A DNA stretch of 52,192 nt, from positions 1 through 52,192 of the forward strand of contig JBPCVY010000124.1 in assembly GCA_051010055.1 (NCBI GenBank), written 5' to 3'. The notes beneath the pieces are model-generated. The model ran no database searches, was not told the origin of the DNA, and saw nothing but the letters and a program-made list of their open reading frames with translations. This DNA is from CAJQND01 sp051010055 (GTDB lineage Bacteria > Pseudomonadota > Alphaproteobacteria > Rhizobiales > CAJQND01). The translations under genes were made by a program, and so were the position numbers. Positions 33,936 to 41,014 of the stretch are shown piece after piece; position 1 is the first letter of the stretch, and every line of letters begins with the position of its first letter.

Positions 33936-34439
33936 ATGTCGGCTCAACCGGAATACCGGACTGAAGAACCAGCAAATCCACTTGATGTGATCGAAATCCT
34001 CGCTTCCGCGCACGATTGGCTTTTTGACCGTTCGGCGGAAGACGAAATCAACATGACAGTTGAGGGTTCGTGGAGCGATCTTCATGTCTGCCTCAACTGG
34101 CGCCCTGATCTGGAAGGGCTGCACCTGGCCTCTACTTTCGACATGCGCGTTCCAGGCGGGCGGCGCGAAGAAGTGGGCCGGCTTGTTTCCCTCATCAATG
34201 AGCAGCTGTTTCTGGGCCATTTCGACTTGTGGCGGCACGACGGGGCGCTGCTTTTCCGCAACGGGCTTTTGCTCACCGGCGGCGCGGAAGCCACCACCGA
34301 GCAATGCGAAGCACTGATGGCGCTGGCCCTTGAAGCGTGCGAGCGCTATTACCCGGCATTCCAGTTCGTCATTTGGGCGGGCAAAAATGCTGAAGAAGCC
34401 ATTGAATCCTGTTTACTGGAAACAGTGGGAGAGGCGTAG
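33936..34439 (+). CDS. YbjN domain protein
   Basis: YbjN-family protein of 167 residues; the fold resembles type III secretion chaperones, with a regulatory role suggested in E. coli. Typical stretches are NPLDVIEILASAHDW, LHVCLNWRPDLEGLHL, LVSLINEQLFLGHFDLW and GALLFRNGLLL. I use the ATG at 33936, preceded by AGGGG at seven bases, rather than the TTG at 33876. It is five bases upstream of proC and so almost certainly co-transcribed. Confidence 0.9.
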   Translation: MSAQPEYRTEEPANPLDVIEILASAHDWLFDRSAEDEINMTVEGSWSDLHVCLNWRPDLEGLHLASTFDMRVPGGRREEVGRLVSLINEQLFLGHFDLWRHDGALLFRNGLLLTGGAEATTEQCEALMALALEACERYYPAFQFVIWAGKNAEEAIESCLLETVGEA

Positions 34440-34444
34440 GTTAA

Positions 34445-35263
34445 ATGGCAACACTTTCCGGCCGGCTTGTTTTGATCGGCGCCGGGAAAATGGGCGGCGC
34501 CATGCTCGATGGCTGGTTGCGCCAGGGCATTCCGGGCAGCCAGATCGCCATCATTGATCCTGCACCATCGCAAGAGCTTTTAGAAACGACACAACGCCAC
34601 GAGATTGCACTTAATACTGATATTGGCGCCATCACCGATGCAGACGTGGTGCTGATTGCGGTTAAGCCGCAGGTTATGGATGCGGTTCTGCCTGAAATCA
34701 TCTCATTGGGGAAAAACCGCCCGGTGTTTTTGTCCGTTGCAGCAGGACGCACAATCGAAGGTTTTGAAGCAGCCTTCGGCAAAGATGCAGCAATTGTGCG
34801 TGCCATGCCCAACACGCCCGCAGCCGTTGGCCGGAGCATCACGGCAATTTGCCCAAACTCAAAGTGTACGCCTCAGCAAGTTGAGCTGGCCACAGGATTG
34901 TTGCAGGCAATTGGTGAGACCGTGCACATAGAAGATGAAAGCCTGATGGACGCGGTGACCGCGGTTTCCGGTTCCGGGCCGGCCTATGTGTTCCACCTTA
35001 TCGAGTGCATGGCGGCCGCCGGCGAAAAAGAAGGGCTACCGCGCGAGACAGCCATGCAGCTTGCGCGCGCAACCGTTGCCGGCGCAGGTGAACTTGTCCA
35101 CCAATCAGAGCTTCCCGCTGCAACATTGCGTGAAAATGTGACCTCGCCCGGCGGCACAACCGCTGCGGCCCTGGAGGTGCTGATGGCGGAAGATGCGATG
35201 CCGAAAATTCTGGCAGAAGGCATTCGCGCCGCCACAAAGCGCGGCAAGGAACTGGCTGGTTAA
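34445..35263 (+). CDS. proC: Pyrroline-5-carboxylate reductase
   Basis: Last step of proline synthesis, NAD(P)H reduction of pyrroline-5-carboxylate. The 272-residue protein has the Rossmann motif LIGAGKMGGAMLDGW at residues 9-23, VKPQVMDAVLPEI near 78, MPNTPAAVGRS near 121 and the C-terminal signature VTSPGGTTAAALEVL. It lies between the YbjN-like gene and the TetR/COQ9-like gene, matching a conserved order in Hyphomicrobiales. Confidence 0.97.
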   Translation: MATLSGRLVLIGAGKMGGAMLDGWLRQGIPGSQIAIIDPAPSQELLETTQRHEIALNTDIGAITDADVVLIAVKPQVMDAVLPEIISLGKNRPVFLSVAAGRTIEGFEAAFGKDAAIVRAMPNTPAAVGRSITAICPNSKCTPQQVELATGLLQAIGETVHIEDESLMDAVTAVSGSGPAYVFHLIECMAAAGEKEGLPRETAMQLARATVAGAGELVHQSELPAATLRENVTSPGGTTAAALEVLMAEDAMPKILAEGIRAATKRGKELAG

Positions 35264-35331
35264 TACCAAACCATTGCCCGCGCCCATTCGTAGCCCTAAA
35301 CTAAAAGAAACCACTTAATGCAGGGCAAGTT

Positions 35332-36015
35332 ATGGCGCGTAAGAGTCAGGCTGAAAGAATTATCGATACAACCCTTGAACTGGCGGCCGAACGCGGCTGG
35401 AGCAGGCTGAAACTGGCAGCAATTGCCAAGGCATCGGGCATATCCCTTGCCAAGCTGCACGATCATTTCTCATCCAAAGCAGATATCCTGGCAGCATTCA
35501 TGGCGCGCATCGACGGTGAGGTGCTTGAAAACCTGGATGATGAACCAGATGCAGGGGAACTGCCCCGCGACAGGATTTTCGAAGTGGTTATGCGGCGCCT
35601 CGAAATACTTGAGCCACACAAACCTGCGCTGAAGATGATCGCCAAAGACATGCGCGATACCCCGTCCGACTGGGGTGCGCTGTGTAATGCGGCTGCGCGT
35701 TCGCAAAGGTGGATGCTGGCAGGCGCCGGCCTTGAAGATTATGGCTTGCGCGGATTCATAAAGGTTAACGGTCTGGCGCTGGTTTATTCGCGGGTTATGC
35801 GCGTTTGGCTGGAAGACGACGATCCGGGACTTGCCCGCACGATGGCCGAGCTTGACCGCAGCTTGCGGCGTGGGGAGCGTGCATTGAAACGGGCAGAGAC
35901 ACCCATTGCACTGGCAACGGCCTTTTTCCAGTTTGGCCGCGCGGCATGGCGGCAAAGGGGAACCGGTGGCCCCCGCCCCGGCCAAGGCGCAGAACAGCCA
36001 GGGCCGCAGGCATGA
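35332..36015 (+). CDS. TetR-fold protein, COQ9-like C-terminus
   Basis: The 227-residue protein begins with a TetR-type helix-turn-helix region (ERIIDTTLELAAERGWSRLKL through ISLAKLHDHFSSKADIL, residues 8-52). The C-terminal half contains RVMRVWLEDDDPGLARTMAELDRSL, close to the wording of COQ9, the TetR-fold lipid-binding protein of ubiquinone synthesis. It may therefore be a lipid-binding factor rather than a repressor; ubiK lies 2 kb upstream on the same strand. The tail (GTGGPRPGQGAEQPGPQA) is disordered. The stop overlaps the csaA start by four bases. Confidence 0.8.
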   Translation: MARKSQAERIIDTTLELAAERGWSRLKLAAIAKASGISLAKLHDHFSSKADILAAFMARIDGEVLENLDDEPDAGELPRDRIFEVVMRRLEILEPHKPALKMIAKDMRDTPSDWGALCNAAARSQRWMLAGAGLEDYGLRGFIKVNGLALVYSRVMRVWLEDDDPGLARTMAELDRSLRRGERALKRAETPIALATAFFQFGRAAWRQRGTGGPRPGQGAEQPGPQA

Positions 36016-36368
36016 GCGGCGAGGAAGTCGAGCCCTTTATCGATTTCGGCGATTTTCTGAAAGTTGATGTTCGCGTGGGAACCGTTTCCGATGCGCAGCC
36101 TTTTCCTGAAGCGCGCAAACCGGCAATCAAATTGTGGGTCGATTTTGGCGGCGACATCGGCGTGCGCAAATCTTCAGCCCAATTGACAAAGCATTATACG
36201 CCAGAAGAACTGGTTGGCCGGCAGGTATGCGCGGTCGTCAACTTTCCGCCGCGGCAAATCGGCAAGTTCATGTCGGAAATTCTCGTGCTTGGAATGCCGG
36301 ATGGAGAAGGCGAAGTGGTGCTCATCTGCCCTGATTTGTCCATTCCAGATGGTGGCCGCCTGTTTTAG
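36012..36368 (+). CDS. csaA: tRNA-binding protein / chaperone CsaA
   Basis: Protein of 118 residues made of one tRNA-binding OB-fold domain, as in CsaA, a homodimeric export-related chaperone in Bacillus. Signatures are FLKVDVRVGTVSDAQPFPEARKP split across the first strand pair, SSAQLTKHYTPEELVG, and VVNFPPRQIGKFMSEIL. The ATG at 36012 overlaps the previous gene's stop (ATGA). The stop codon shares four bases with the convergent histidine kinase gene. Confidence 0.94.
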   Translation: MSGEEVEPFIDFGDFLKVDVRVGTVSDAQPFPEARKPAIKLWVDFGGDIGVRKSSAQLTKHYTPEELVGRQVCAVVNFPPRQIGKFMSEILVLGMPDGEGEVVLICPDLSIPDGGRLF

Positions 36369-37744
36369 ACTGGGATTTTGAATTCAGCCTTCAAACCGCC
36401 CAGTTTGCTGTCGCCCAAGTTCAGCTCGCCCCCGTGACTGTGTGCAATATCAAGAGCAATCGACAAACCCAGGCCGGAACCGCTGTCGTCCTGATTGCGG
36501 GCATCGTCAAGGCGCACGAAAGGCCGCATCACTTCCTCACGCATGGCGGCGGGAATTCCCGGCCCATCATCTTCGACAATGATGGAGAGGAAGTTATCTT
36601 CCAGCCGCGAAGAAACGGTCACGGTTGAGCCATGCCTGGCAGCATTCACAACAAGGTTGTTGATGGCGCGCTTCACCGCATTCGGCTTGATGTTTACCAC
36701 CATGTTGGGAGTCGCATCGACATCAATTGCCGTATCTGCGCGTGAGGCGGTTTCGCGCACATGCTCAAGCAGCACGGCAATGTCGGTGGCAGCGTTTTTC
36801 TCACCGCCGTCGCCGCGCACAAATGCCATATAGTCTTCAAGCATATGCTGCATTTCTTCCACGTCGCGGCGAAGCTCTTCCACTTCCGCGCAATCATCGA
36901 GAAATGCCAGCTGCAGTTTAAAACGGGTTAGTACCGTGCGCAAATCATGGCTGACGCCCGCAAGCATGGCTGTGCGCTGCTCAACATGGCGCTCAATGCG
37001 TTGCTTCATGTCGATGAATGCCCGTGCGGCTGCCTGCACCTCACGCGCGCCGCGCGGGTAAAAGTCCGGTTCATCACGGCCAAGGCCAAAGCTTTGCGCC
37101 ACATGAGCAAGCTGCTGGATTGGTCTAATCTGGTTGCGCAGGAAGACAATCGCCACGCCAAGAAGAACAAAAGACGAGCCCAGCATCCACAAAATGAAGA
37201 TGTAGGAGTTCGACGCATAGGCCCTGCTTTCACGGGTCAGCACCCGCATGACCGTATCCTTGTCGACAAGCACACGAATGTCCACATAGCCGGACTTGCC
37301 AAGGGTATCGAGCCAGAAGGGCCGGCCGACACGCTTTCTGATTTGCTTTGAAAGCTTATAGTCGACGATGGAGAAAAACGGCTTTCGGGCCGGCGGCGGC
37401 AGGGTTTCGCCTTTCTGGATTTTCATGCCCAGGTCGAGTCGGTTGTTTGCCAATCGCTCGATGAGCTTGAGAGACTTTTCAGTTTTCGGAAGAGCCTCAT
37501 ACAAATCGGCGACAAACCCCACTTCGCGAGCAACAGACTTGGAAAGCTGGGTTGAAATATTGGCCCAGTGTCGTTCCATGAACACGGTCGCCATAATGGT
37601 CTGCAACAGCACGATTGGCGCGATAATAATAATCAACGAGCGGCCATAAAGCCCCTCAGGCACATGGCGCTCAAGCCAGCGGTTGAAATGCCAAAGAAGT
37701 GTTTGGCGCTGCCGGGGCGGACCCTGATTTGGGATCGCAACCAT
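36365..37744 (-). CDS. EnvZ-type sensor histidine kinase
   Basis: Membrane sensor kinase of 459 residues. Membrane helices are at about 36-56 and 181-202, flanking a periplasmic domain of about 125 residues; then a HAMP linker (RNQIRPIQQLAHVAQSF), the H-box VSHDLRTVLTRF with H266, the N-box NNLVVNAARHG and the G-box VEDDGPGIP. The H-box has Val where EnvZ homologues usually have Pro after HDLRT. It lies 43 bases downstream of the response regulator, forming an OmpR/EnvZ-like pair. The signal is unknown. Confidence 0.93.
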   Translation of the reverse strand: MVAIPNQGPPRQRQTLLWHFNRWLERHVPEGLYGRSLIIIIAPIVLLQTIMATVFMERHWANISTQLSKSVAREVGFVADLYEALPKTEKSLKLIERLANNRLDLGMKIQKGETLPPPARKPFFSIVDYKLSKQIRKRVGRPFWLDTLGKSGYVDIRVLVDKDTVMRVLTRESRAYASNSYIFILWMLGSSFVLLGVAIVFLRNQIRPIQQLAHVAQSFGLGRDEPDFYPRGAREVQAAARAFIDMKQRIERHVEQRTAMLAGVSHDLRTVLTRFKLQLAFLDDCAEVEELRRDVEEMQHMLEDYMAFVRGDGGEKNAATDIAVLLEHVRETASRADTAIDVDATPNMVVNIKPNAVKRAINNLVVNAARHGSTVTVSSRLEDNFLSIIVEDDGPGIPAAMREEVMRPFVRLDDARNQDDSGSGLGLSIALDIAHSHGGELNLGDSKLGGLKAEFKIPV

Positions 37745-37787
37745 GTTTCAAACGTCCTCGCTTTACCCTGAGCAGACGAAAATCCTA

Positions 37788-38483
37788 TCAGTCAGTATAG
37801 AGGATATAACCCGCGCCGCGAACCGTCTGCAAATAACGCGGCATTGCCGGGTCGGGTTCAATTTTCCGCCTCAGGCGGTTTATCTGCACATCAACTGCCC
37901 TTGCGCCCTCGCCGCTAGCGTTTTGAGCAAGGTCGGCACGCGATATGGTCTCACCAGGCCGCCCTGCGAAAAGCCGCAGCAATTCGCGCTCGCGGGTTGT
38001 GAGCCGCACAATATCCTCGCCCTGGCTCAACTCACCTCGCTCAATATTGAAAATGAAACTGCCAAGGCTGATTTCCACCGGCAACGGTTCAGGCACAACG
38101 CTTCGCCGAAGGATTGAGTTTATCCGGTGCACCAATTCGCGTGGTTCAAACGGTTTCACGAGATAGTCATCAACACCGCTTTCAAAACCCTCAATGCGGT
38201 GTGCAGGGTCAGCGCGGGCCGACAACATGAGGATTGGAACATCCTTGGTCTTGCGCAAGTCACGCGCAAGATCGAGGCCGGATTCACCCGGCATCATGAC
38301 ATCCAATATCAAAAGGTCGAATGAAAGCCCTGAAAGCCTGGCCCTGGCATCTGCAGCATTTTGCGCGTTGGTGACCCTGAAACCGCGCTCGCTCAGGTAC
38401 GACTTCACCAATTCGCGAATGCGCCGGTCGTCATCAACCAACAAAATATGCGGCGAAGTATCGGTGACCGGCTGGCGTTCCAT
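37788..38483 (-). CDS. OmpR-family response regulator
   Basis: Two-domain transcription factor of 231 residues. The receiver domain (11-125) has acidic pocket VDDD at 16-19, phospho-acceptor D61 in LILDVMMPG and the switch Lys in VDDYLVKPFEPREL. The C-terminal winged helix (about 140-230) contains LTTRERELLRLF and VDVQINRLRRKIE. The partner kinase is directly downstream. A MarR gene lies 26 bases upstream on the same strand, so the three may be co-expressed. Confidence 0.95.
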   Translation of the reverse strand: MERQPVTDTSPHILLVDDDRRIRELVKSYLSERGFRVTNAQNAADARARLSGLSFDLLILDVMMPGESGLDLARDLRKTKDVPILMLSARADPAHRIEGFESGVDDYLVKPFEPRELVHRINSILRRSVVPEPLPVEISLGSFIFNIERGELSQGEDIVRLTTRERELLRLFAGRPGETISRADLAQNASGEGARAVDVQINRLRRKIEPDPAMPRYLQTVRGAGYILYTD

Positions 38484-38509
38484 AGGCTAATTATCCAAAT
38501 CTAATCATT

Positions 38510-38998
38510 TCAGTCTATCACGGCATTTTCAAACCGTCTGGCAATAAGGTCGCCCACACTTTCCCTGTCATCTTCGTTAATCAGGCTGAACAAAACGGAC
38601 TTATAGGCCTTCTCCGAACCGTCACCTGCATTTTCAATGGCCTGCTGGATGCGCACAATTTGCGGACGAACAAGTTCGGCCCGAAGCTCCTCACCTTTTT
38701 GCGTAAGATAAAGCAGGCGCTGGCGGCGGTCCCGCGCACCTTCACGCTGCAGCACATAGCCTGTTTCAATAAGCTCGCGCAAAACCCGGCCCAGGCTTTG
38801 TTTGGTGATGCGCAAAATATCCAAAAGCTCGGCAATCCGGATGCCAGGGTTGCGGCCGACAAAATGGATAATCCGGTGATGAGCCCGGCCAAATCCCAAC
38901 TCGTGCAAAATCTCATCCGGCTCGGAGACAAAATCCCGATAGGCAAAAAACAGAAGTTCAATGAGCTCGATTATTTCCTGATCACGCGCCTTGATCAT
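38510..38998 (-). CDS. MarR-family transcriptional regulator
   Basis: Winged-helix regulator of 162 residues. The DNA-binding core reads IRIAELLDILRITKQSLGRVL followed by the wing DRRQRLLYLTQKG; the N-terminal helix has ELIELLFFAYRDFVSEP. The wording resembles the LdtR-like branch of MarR proteins in Rhizobiales, an impression I cannot verify here. A strong inverted repeat 23 bases upstream of its start is a likely operator. It heads a minus-strand group with the OmpR-type regulator and EnvZ-type kinase. Confidence 0.93.
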   Translation of the reverse strand: MIKARDQEIIELIELLFFAYRDFVSEPDEILHELGFGRAHHRIIHFVGRNPGIRIAELLDILRITKQSLGRVLRELIETGYVLQREGARDRRQRLLYLTQKGEELRAELVRPQIVRIQQAIENAGDGSEKAYKSVLFSLINEDDRESVGDLIARRFENAVID

Positions 38999-39020
38999 TC
39001 AGCTTCAGTCCTTCTTCACT

Positions 39021-39051
39021 AAAAATACGTCAGTGTTGTTGACATATTTTT
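39021..39051. promoter_or_regulatory. Inverted repeat, putative MarR operator
   Basis: Arms AAAAATACGTCA and TGACATATTTTT separated by GTGTTGT; 11 of 12 arm positions are complementary. It lies 23 bases from the MarR start and about 180 bases before the divergent ilvE start. Its size and symmetry suit a MarR dimer, so autoregulation is likely; control of ilvE is possible. Confidence 0.65.
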
Positions 39052-39230
39052 TTTTCATTGTTACACGTGCTTTCGCCTGAGCGAAATTTTCGAACAATTT
39101 TGCCGGGCGTGGCGTTCTAATATTGCTCAACTGAGGTGCGCATATCTGCAATTGCCCACTTGCCGGTTTATAGGCTGAACCGGATGTGATTTGCAAAGGC
39201 GGGCGCGCGAAAAGCAAAAGGGAAGAGAAA

Positions 39231-40106
39231 ATGCCGGCACCGTCATTCGATCTAATGGAAGGCGAGATTTGGTACAATGGGGAATTCGTTCCCTGGGCGG
39301 ACGCCAAGCTGCACGTTTTGAGCCACGGCTTGCACTATGCAAGCTCGGTATTTGAAGGTGAGCGTGCCTATGGCGGGGAAATCTTCAAGTTGCGCGAGCA
39401 TACTGAGCGTCTTTTCAATTCCGCTGAAATTCTGGATTTCGAAATTCCCTACACGGTTGAGGAAATCGATGATGCCTGCAATGAAACCCTTAACCGTCAG
39501 GGCTTCAAGGACGCCTATGTGCGCCCTGTTGCCTGGCGTGGTTCGGAAATGATGGGCGTTTCCGCGCAAACCAACAGGATCAATGTCGCCATCGCCGTTT
39601 GGGAATGGCCAAGCTACTTCGATCCGGAAGAGCGCCTGAAGGGCATCCGTCTTGACTTGTCCGAATGGCGCCGACCTGATCCGGCAACCATTCCCTGCCT
39701 GGCGAAAGCCGCCGGTCTTTATATGATCTGCACCCTTTCCAAGCATGCCGCCGAGAGAAAAGGATATGCAGACGCCATGATGCTCGACTACCGAGGCCAG
39801 GTGGCAGAAGCTACCGGCGCCAATGTATTCTTCGTCAAGGATGGCGAACTGCATACACCAACACCGGACTGTTTCCTGGATGGCATTACCCGCCGGACAG
39901 TCATCGGCCTTGCCCATGACCGCCAAGTCAAGGTGCATGAGCGCGCAGTAATGCCTGAAGAGATGGAAAGCTTTGAACAGTGCTTCATTACCGGCACCGC
40001 AGCTGAGGTGACCCCTGTTTCAGAAATTGGACCATACCGCTTCGAGGTGGGTGAAATCACACGCACGCTTATGGAAGATTATATGGACTGCGTGCAGCCC
40101 TCTTAG
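39231..40106 (+). CDS. ilvE: Branched-chain amino acid aminotransferase
   Basis: PLP-dependent fold-type IV transaminase of 291 residues interconverting Leu, Ile and Val with their keto acids. Signatures are GEIWYNGEFVPWADAKLHVL at the N-terminus, HYASSVFEGERAY, the PLP-Lys region CLAKAAGLYM, LDYRGQVAEATGANVFFV and CFITGTAAEVTPV. I place the start at the ATG at 39231 after GGAAGAG; the open frame begins at 39186. It is divergent from the MarR gene and converges on moaD. Confidence 0.95.
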   Translation: MPAPSFDLMEGEIWYNGEFVPWADAKLHVLSHGLHYASSVFEGERAYGGEIFKLREHTERLFNSAEILDFEIPYTVEEIDDACNETLNRQGFKDAYVRPVAWRGSEMMGVSAQTNRINVAIAVWEWPSYFDPEERLKGIRLDLSEWRRPDPATIPCLAKAAGLYMICTLSKHAAERKGYADAMMLDYRGQVAEATGANVFFVKDGELHTPTPDCFLDGITRRTVIGLAHDRQVKVHERAVMPEEMESFEQCFITGTAAEVTPVSEIGPYRFEVGEITRTLMEDYMDCVQPS

Positions 40107-40126
40107 AGCCTGCAGCCTTTAACAGT

Positions 40127-40378
40127 TCATCCGCCGGTGACAGGTGGGAAGAATGCCACCTCGGTAGCGCCCTTTATCTGAGCATCGAGTGGCTGATGTT
40201 GCTGATTGATCCCGGCGCGGATGGCCGAAATGTCTTCAAAGGCGAACTGGTACTCTTCGCCGCGCCCTTTTAACCAGTCTATGAGCTGGGCAACGGTTTC
40301 CACATGTTCGGGAACATCGACAGTCTCGAACGGCTTACCGACTTTTTCGCGCACCCATGCAAAATAGAGAATTTTCAT
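40127..40378 (-). CDS. moaD: Molybdopterin synthase sulfur carrier subunit
   Basis: Ubiquitin-like protein of 83 residues that carries the thiocarboxylate sulfur for molybdopterin synthesis. It begins MKILYFAWVREKVGK, as MoaD does, and ends in the required double glycine (VTGG). It follows pgsA by six bases on the same strand. The catalytic partner moaE, often the next gene in this order, is not present here: ilvE on the other strand follows instead. Confidence 0.95.
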   Translation of the reverse strand: MKILYFAWVREKVGKPFETVDVPEHVETVAQLIDWLKGRGEEYQFAFEDISAIRAGINQQHQPLDAQIKGATEVAFFPPVTGG

Positions 40379-40384
40379 CGCGGT

Positions 40385-41005
40385 CTAGTCGTCGACGATG
40401 TGGCCAAGCCCTGCGCGGAAATAATCATACCCGGTATAAAGGGTGAGGCTAGCGGCAACCCAAAGTCCGAAAAGACCGATTTCCGTTGTGTAGGGAACAA
40501 TCTTGTCACCGGCATCGCCGGCAATCAAAAAGCCCAGAGCCACCATTTGAATTGTCGTCTTCCATTTTGCCATCAGCGTTACCGGCACAGAAACGCGCAG
40601 CTCGGCGAGAAACTCACGCAAGCCAGATACCAGTACCTCACGACATAAAATGATAAGGGCGGCCCAAAGGTGAACGCCGGAAATGGTTCCCACGGTCGCC
40701 AGCATCAACAGGGCAACTGAAATGAGCAGCTTGTCGGCAATCGGATCAAGCATACGGCCAAGATCTGACTGCTGATCCCATGCACGGGCCAGATAGCCAT
40801 CAAAGAAATCAGTGATGCAGGCCGCAACAAAAATCGCCAAAGCAAGCCACCGGGCGCTATCACCTGGATAGAAAAAGCACGCAGCCATCGCCGGCACTGC
40901 CGCAATCCGCCCGTAGGTCAGGATATTGGGCAGCGACGTCGCCGCGGCGCGAATGCTGCCGCCGGCCGCTTTGCCTTGCGTGTTATGCTCGGTCACTTCA
41001 CTCAT
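40385..41005 (-). CDS. pgsA: CDP-diacylglycerol-glycerol-3-phosphate phosphatidyltransferase
   Basis: Integral membrane enzyme of phosphatidylglycerol synthesis, 206 residues. The CDP-alcohol phosphotransferase motif is visible as FFDGYLARAWDQQSDLGRMLDP near residue 69-90, followed by several membrane helices. The N-terminal 25 residues are polar; ATG start at 41005, nine bases after the uvrC stop. Gene order uvrC-pgsA-moaD is common in Hyphomicrobiales. Confidence 0.95.
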   Translation of the reverse strand: MSEVTEHNTQGKAAGGSIRAAATSLPNILTYGRIAAVPAMAACFFYPGDSARWLALAIFVAACITDFFDGYLARAWDQQSDLGRMLDPIADKLLISVALLMLATVGTISGVHLWAALIILCREVLVSGLREFLAELRVSVPVTLMAKWKTTIQMVALGFLIAGDAGDKIVPYTTEIGLFGLWVAASLTLYTGYDYFRAGLGHIVDD

Positions 41006-41014
41006 GTTTCCTTG

